NCBI GenBank assembly: GCA_017502125.1
Contig: JAFVVN010000026.1
Coordinates: 1 to 43,743, forward strand
Direction of reading: 5' to 3'
Length of the DNA: 43,743 nt
Origin: Bacteroidales bacterium
Lineage (GTDB): Bacteria > Bacteroidota > Bacteroidia > Bacteroidales > UBA932
Shown here one piece after another: positions 42,108 through 43,743 of the stretch (within the stretch, counting starts at the first letter, position 1; every line of letters begins with the position of its first letter). The notes below the pieces were generated by a model. It saw nothing but the letters and a program-made list of their open reading frames with translations. It ran no database searches and was not told where the DNA came from. A program made the translations under genes and the position numbers.

Positions 42108-43743
42108 ATGAAAGCTTATTCAACCAAAAACATTCGCAATGTGGTTCTGCTTGGTAGCACCAAGTCAGGTAAGACCACATTATCTGAAGCGATGCTCTAC
42201 GAAGGTAAGGTGATTGACAGAAGAGGTACTGTAGAGGCAAAGAATACAGTTTCTGACAATGCCGAGATCGAGCAGATAAACCAGAGGTCCATCTATGCCA
42301 CTCCGCTTTATGCAGAGTTCATGGATACAAAATTCAATATCATCGACACTCCAGGTGCTGACGACTTCGTCGGTGGAGCTGTATCTGCATTCAAGGTATG
42401 CGACACAGGTGTGCTCGTTGTCAATGCTCAGCAGGGTGTTGAGGTTGGAACACAGATCTATTCACGCTACGCAAAGGACTACGGTATTCCTCTCATCGTG
42501 GCTGTGAACCAGCTGGACGGAGAGAAAGCTTCATGGGAGACCACCCTTGAGTCCATGAAGGAGGCATTCGGCAACAAGCCTGTAGTGGTTCAGTACCCTG
42601 TAAACGTGGGTCCCGGATTTGACGGCTTCATCGATGTCCTCAAGATGAAATACTACCACTTCCTTGACGAGAACGGAAAGCGTGAGGATCTCGAGATTCC
42701 TGCAGACCGCATGGAGGAGGCAGAGGAACTCAGAAACGCACTTATCGAGCGTGCAGCCGAGTATGATGACACATTGATGGAGACATTCTTCGAGCAGGGT
42801 TCACTCTCGGAGGATGAGATCAGAAAGGGTCTGGGTATCGGTATCCGCGAAGGTGCTGTGATGCCTGTATTCTGTCTTTCTGCAAAGAAGGACATCGGCG
42901 TAAAGCGTCTGATGGAGTTCACCATCCGCACAGCTGCTTCTCCTGCAGAGCGGATCGGCGTGACAAAGGACGGAAAGGAAGTAGAGTGCAAGCAGGAGGC
43001 TCCTGTATCACTCTTCATATATAAGACAGCTGTAGAGCCGCATCTCGGTGAGGTGGCATACTTCAAGGTGATGTCCGGTGAGCTCACTGAAGGTGTTGAC
43101 CTCGAGAATCCTGAAACCGGAGACAAGGAGAGGATTTCTGCAATCTATGCTGTGGCCGGAAAGAAGAAGGAGAAGGTCACTGACCTCATCGCCGGTGACA
43201 TCGGATGTACTGTGAAGCTCCGCGCTGCGAAGACAAACGTGACTCTCTGCGCTCCAGGTGCAGACATCGCATACAAGGACATCGTGTTCCCTCATTACAA
43301 GTACCGTTGCGCTGTCAAGGCAAAGGACGCCAAGGACGAGGAGAAGGTGAGTGAGGCAATGGCCAAGATAGCAGCCGAGGATCCTACATACATCATCGAG
43401 TACCACAAGGAGCAGAAGCAGACCATCCTCAAGGGTATGGGTGAGCAGCATGTGAACATCCTCAAGTGGAGACTCCAGAACGAGAACAAGCTCGAGATCG
43501 AGTTCTCGGCTCCTAAGATATCTTACCGCGAGACCATCACAAAGGTCGCTTGTGCAGACTACCGTCACAAGAAGCAGTCAGGTGGTGCCGGCCAGTTCGG
43601 AGAGGTTCACCTGCTCATCGCTCCTTATCAGGAGGGTGTGGATCCTGGCAACAAGTTCAAGGTGGACGGCAAGGAAGTTGTCCTCAACATCAAGGGCAAG
43701 GAAGAGTTCGACCTTCCATGGGGTGGTAAGCTCGAATACTACA
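42108..43743 (+). CDS. EF-G2-type elongation factor G paralog, 3' end outside window
   Basis: The 545 codons in view cover the G domain, domain II and part of the following domains. The P-loop is GSTKSGKTTL (16-25) rather than the usual AHIDAGKTT; the switch-II motif is DTPGA (80-84) with Ala84 where canonical EF-G has the catalytic His; NQLD replaces NKxD. These features match the Bacteroides EF-G2 paralog, reported to drive translocation without GTP hydrolysis under carbon limitation. KQSGGAGQFGEV near residue 488 is the domain IV start. The gene has its own good promoter. Assignment to EF-G2 is strong; regulation here is inferred. Confidence 0.92.
   Translation, partial: MKAYSTKNIRNVVLLGSTKSGKTTLSEAMLYEGKVIDRRGTVEAKNTVSDNAEIEQINQRSIYATPLYAEFMDTKFNIIDTPGADDFVGGAVSAFKVCDTGVLVVNAQQGVEVGTQIYSRYAKDYGIPLIVAVNQLDGEKASWETTLESMKEAFGNKPVVVQYPVNVGPGFDGFIDVLKMKYYHFLDENGKREDLEIPADRMEEAEELRNALIERAAEYDDTLMETFFEQGSLSEDEIRKGLGIGIREGAVMPVFCLSAKKDIGVKRLMEFTIRTAASPAERIGVTKDGKEVECKQEAPVSLFIYKTAVEPHLGEVAYFKVMSGELTEGVDLENPETGDKERISAIYAVAGKKKEKVTDLIAGDIGCTVKLRAAKTNVTLCAPGADIAYKDIVFPHYKYRCAVKAKDAKDEEKVSEAMAKIAAEDPTYIIEYHKEQKQTILKGMGEQHVNILKWRLQNENKLEIEFSAPKISYRETITKVACADYRHKKQSGGAGQFGEVHLLIAPYQEGVDPGNKFKVDGKEVVLNIKGKEEFDLPWGGKLEYY

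Overview
The window looks like a chromosomal segment of an uncultured gut- or rumen-type Bacteroidales. The evidence is Bacteroidetes-style promoters (TTG or TTTG, about 20 nt, TAnnTTTG), start codons without clear Shine-Dalgarno sequences, and typical gene content: an S46 dipeptidyl-peptidase, tryptophanase, DUF4252 and DUF5106 proteins, a YfhO membrane protein, a CpXC protein and an EF-G2-type translation factor. Protein-coding sequence is moderately GC-rich; many intergenic stretches are AT-rich. The left and right ends both cut through genes. No tRNA, rRNA, CRISPR array, transposase or prophage gene was seen.

Layout. (1) 1-7957 is a plant-polysaccharide block: a lipoprotein fusing a GH5 mannanase-like domain to a CE7-like acetyl esterase (truncated by the window edge), an AraC regulator, a cellobiose/mannobiose 2-epimerase and a GH115 alpha-glucuronidase. 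Together they suggest breakdown of acetylated mannan or glucuronoxylan and intracellular epimerisation of the disaccharide; no SusC/SusD pair is in view. (2) 8242-15025 holds aspS, a DMT-type permease and a tight rightward cluster (esterase, rsmA, DUF4252, flavoprotein) facing a CpXC protein. (3) 15142-22451 holds a large secreted HExxH/propeller/barrel protein, a Na/Pi symporter, a DUF5106-thioredoxin lipoprotein and galM. (4) 22539-24977 is a RelB/PIN toxin-antitoxin pair lying directly upstream of thyA and folA. (5) 25104-31331 holds an NSS transporter, a small membrane protein, YfhO and a GT4 glycosyltransferase. (6) 31555-43743 holds mutS, a PHP phosphoesterase, tnaA, Mrp, a DPP7-like peptidase, rnhB, an XRE regulator, a small ORF and EF-G2.

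The most unusual material is between and inside genes. Seven copies of a 40-nt palindromic element (ACCGACAGGC ends, AGAG core) sit just 3' of genes, mostly as head-to-tail doublets with a period of exactly 73 nt at two loci and 76 nt at a third. A sequence-unrelated palindromic doublet after GH115 also has a 73-nt period. Further families are a 53/54-nt element that can fold as a three-way junction, a 47-nt repeat, hairpins with a CGCCTGCG core, and a 101-bp MITE-like element with 14-bp terminal inverted repeats and TATT on both sides. Core enzymes carry in-frame inserts that look repeat-derived: MutS, the DMT permease, folA and the 2-epimerase (five 24-bp units).

The best candidate for new biology is the toxin-antitoxin locus. 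The last 40 residues of the PIN toxin contain a 99-nt, 94% identical copy of the antitoxin's own C-terminal segment, so the toxin carries a graft of its inhibitor. EF-G2 at the right edge has Ala in place of the switch-II catalytic His, as expected of a translocase that does not hydrolyse GTP.
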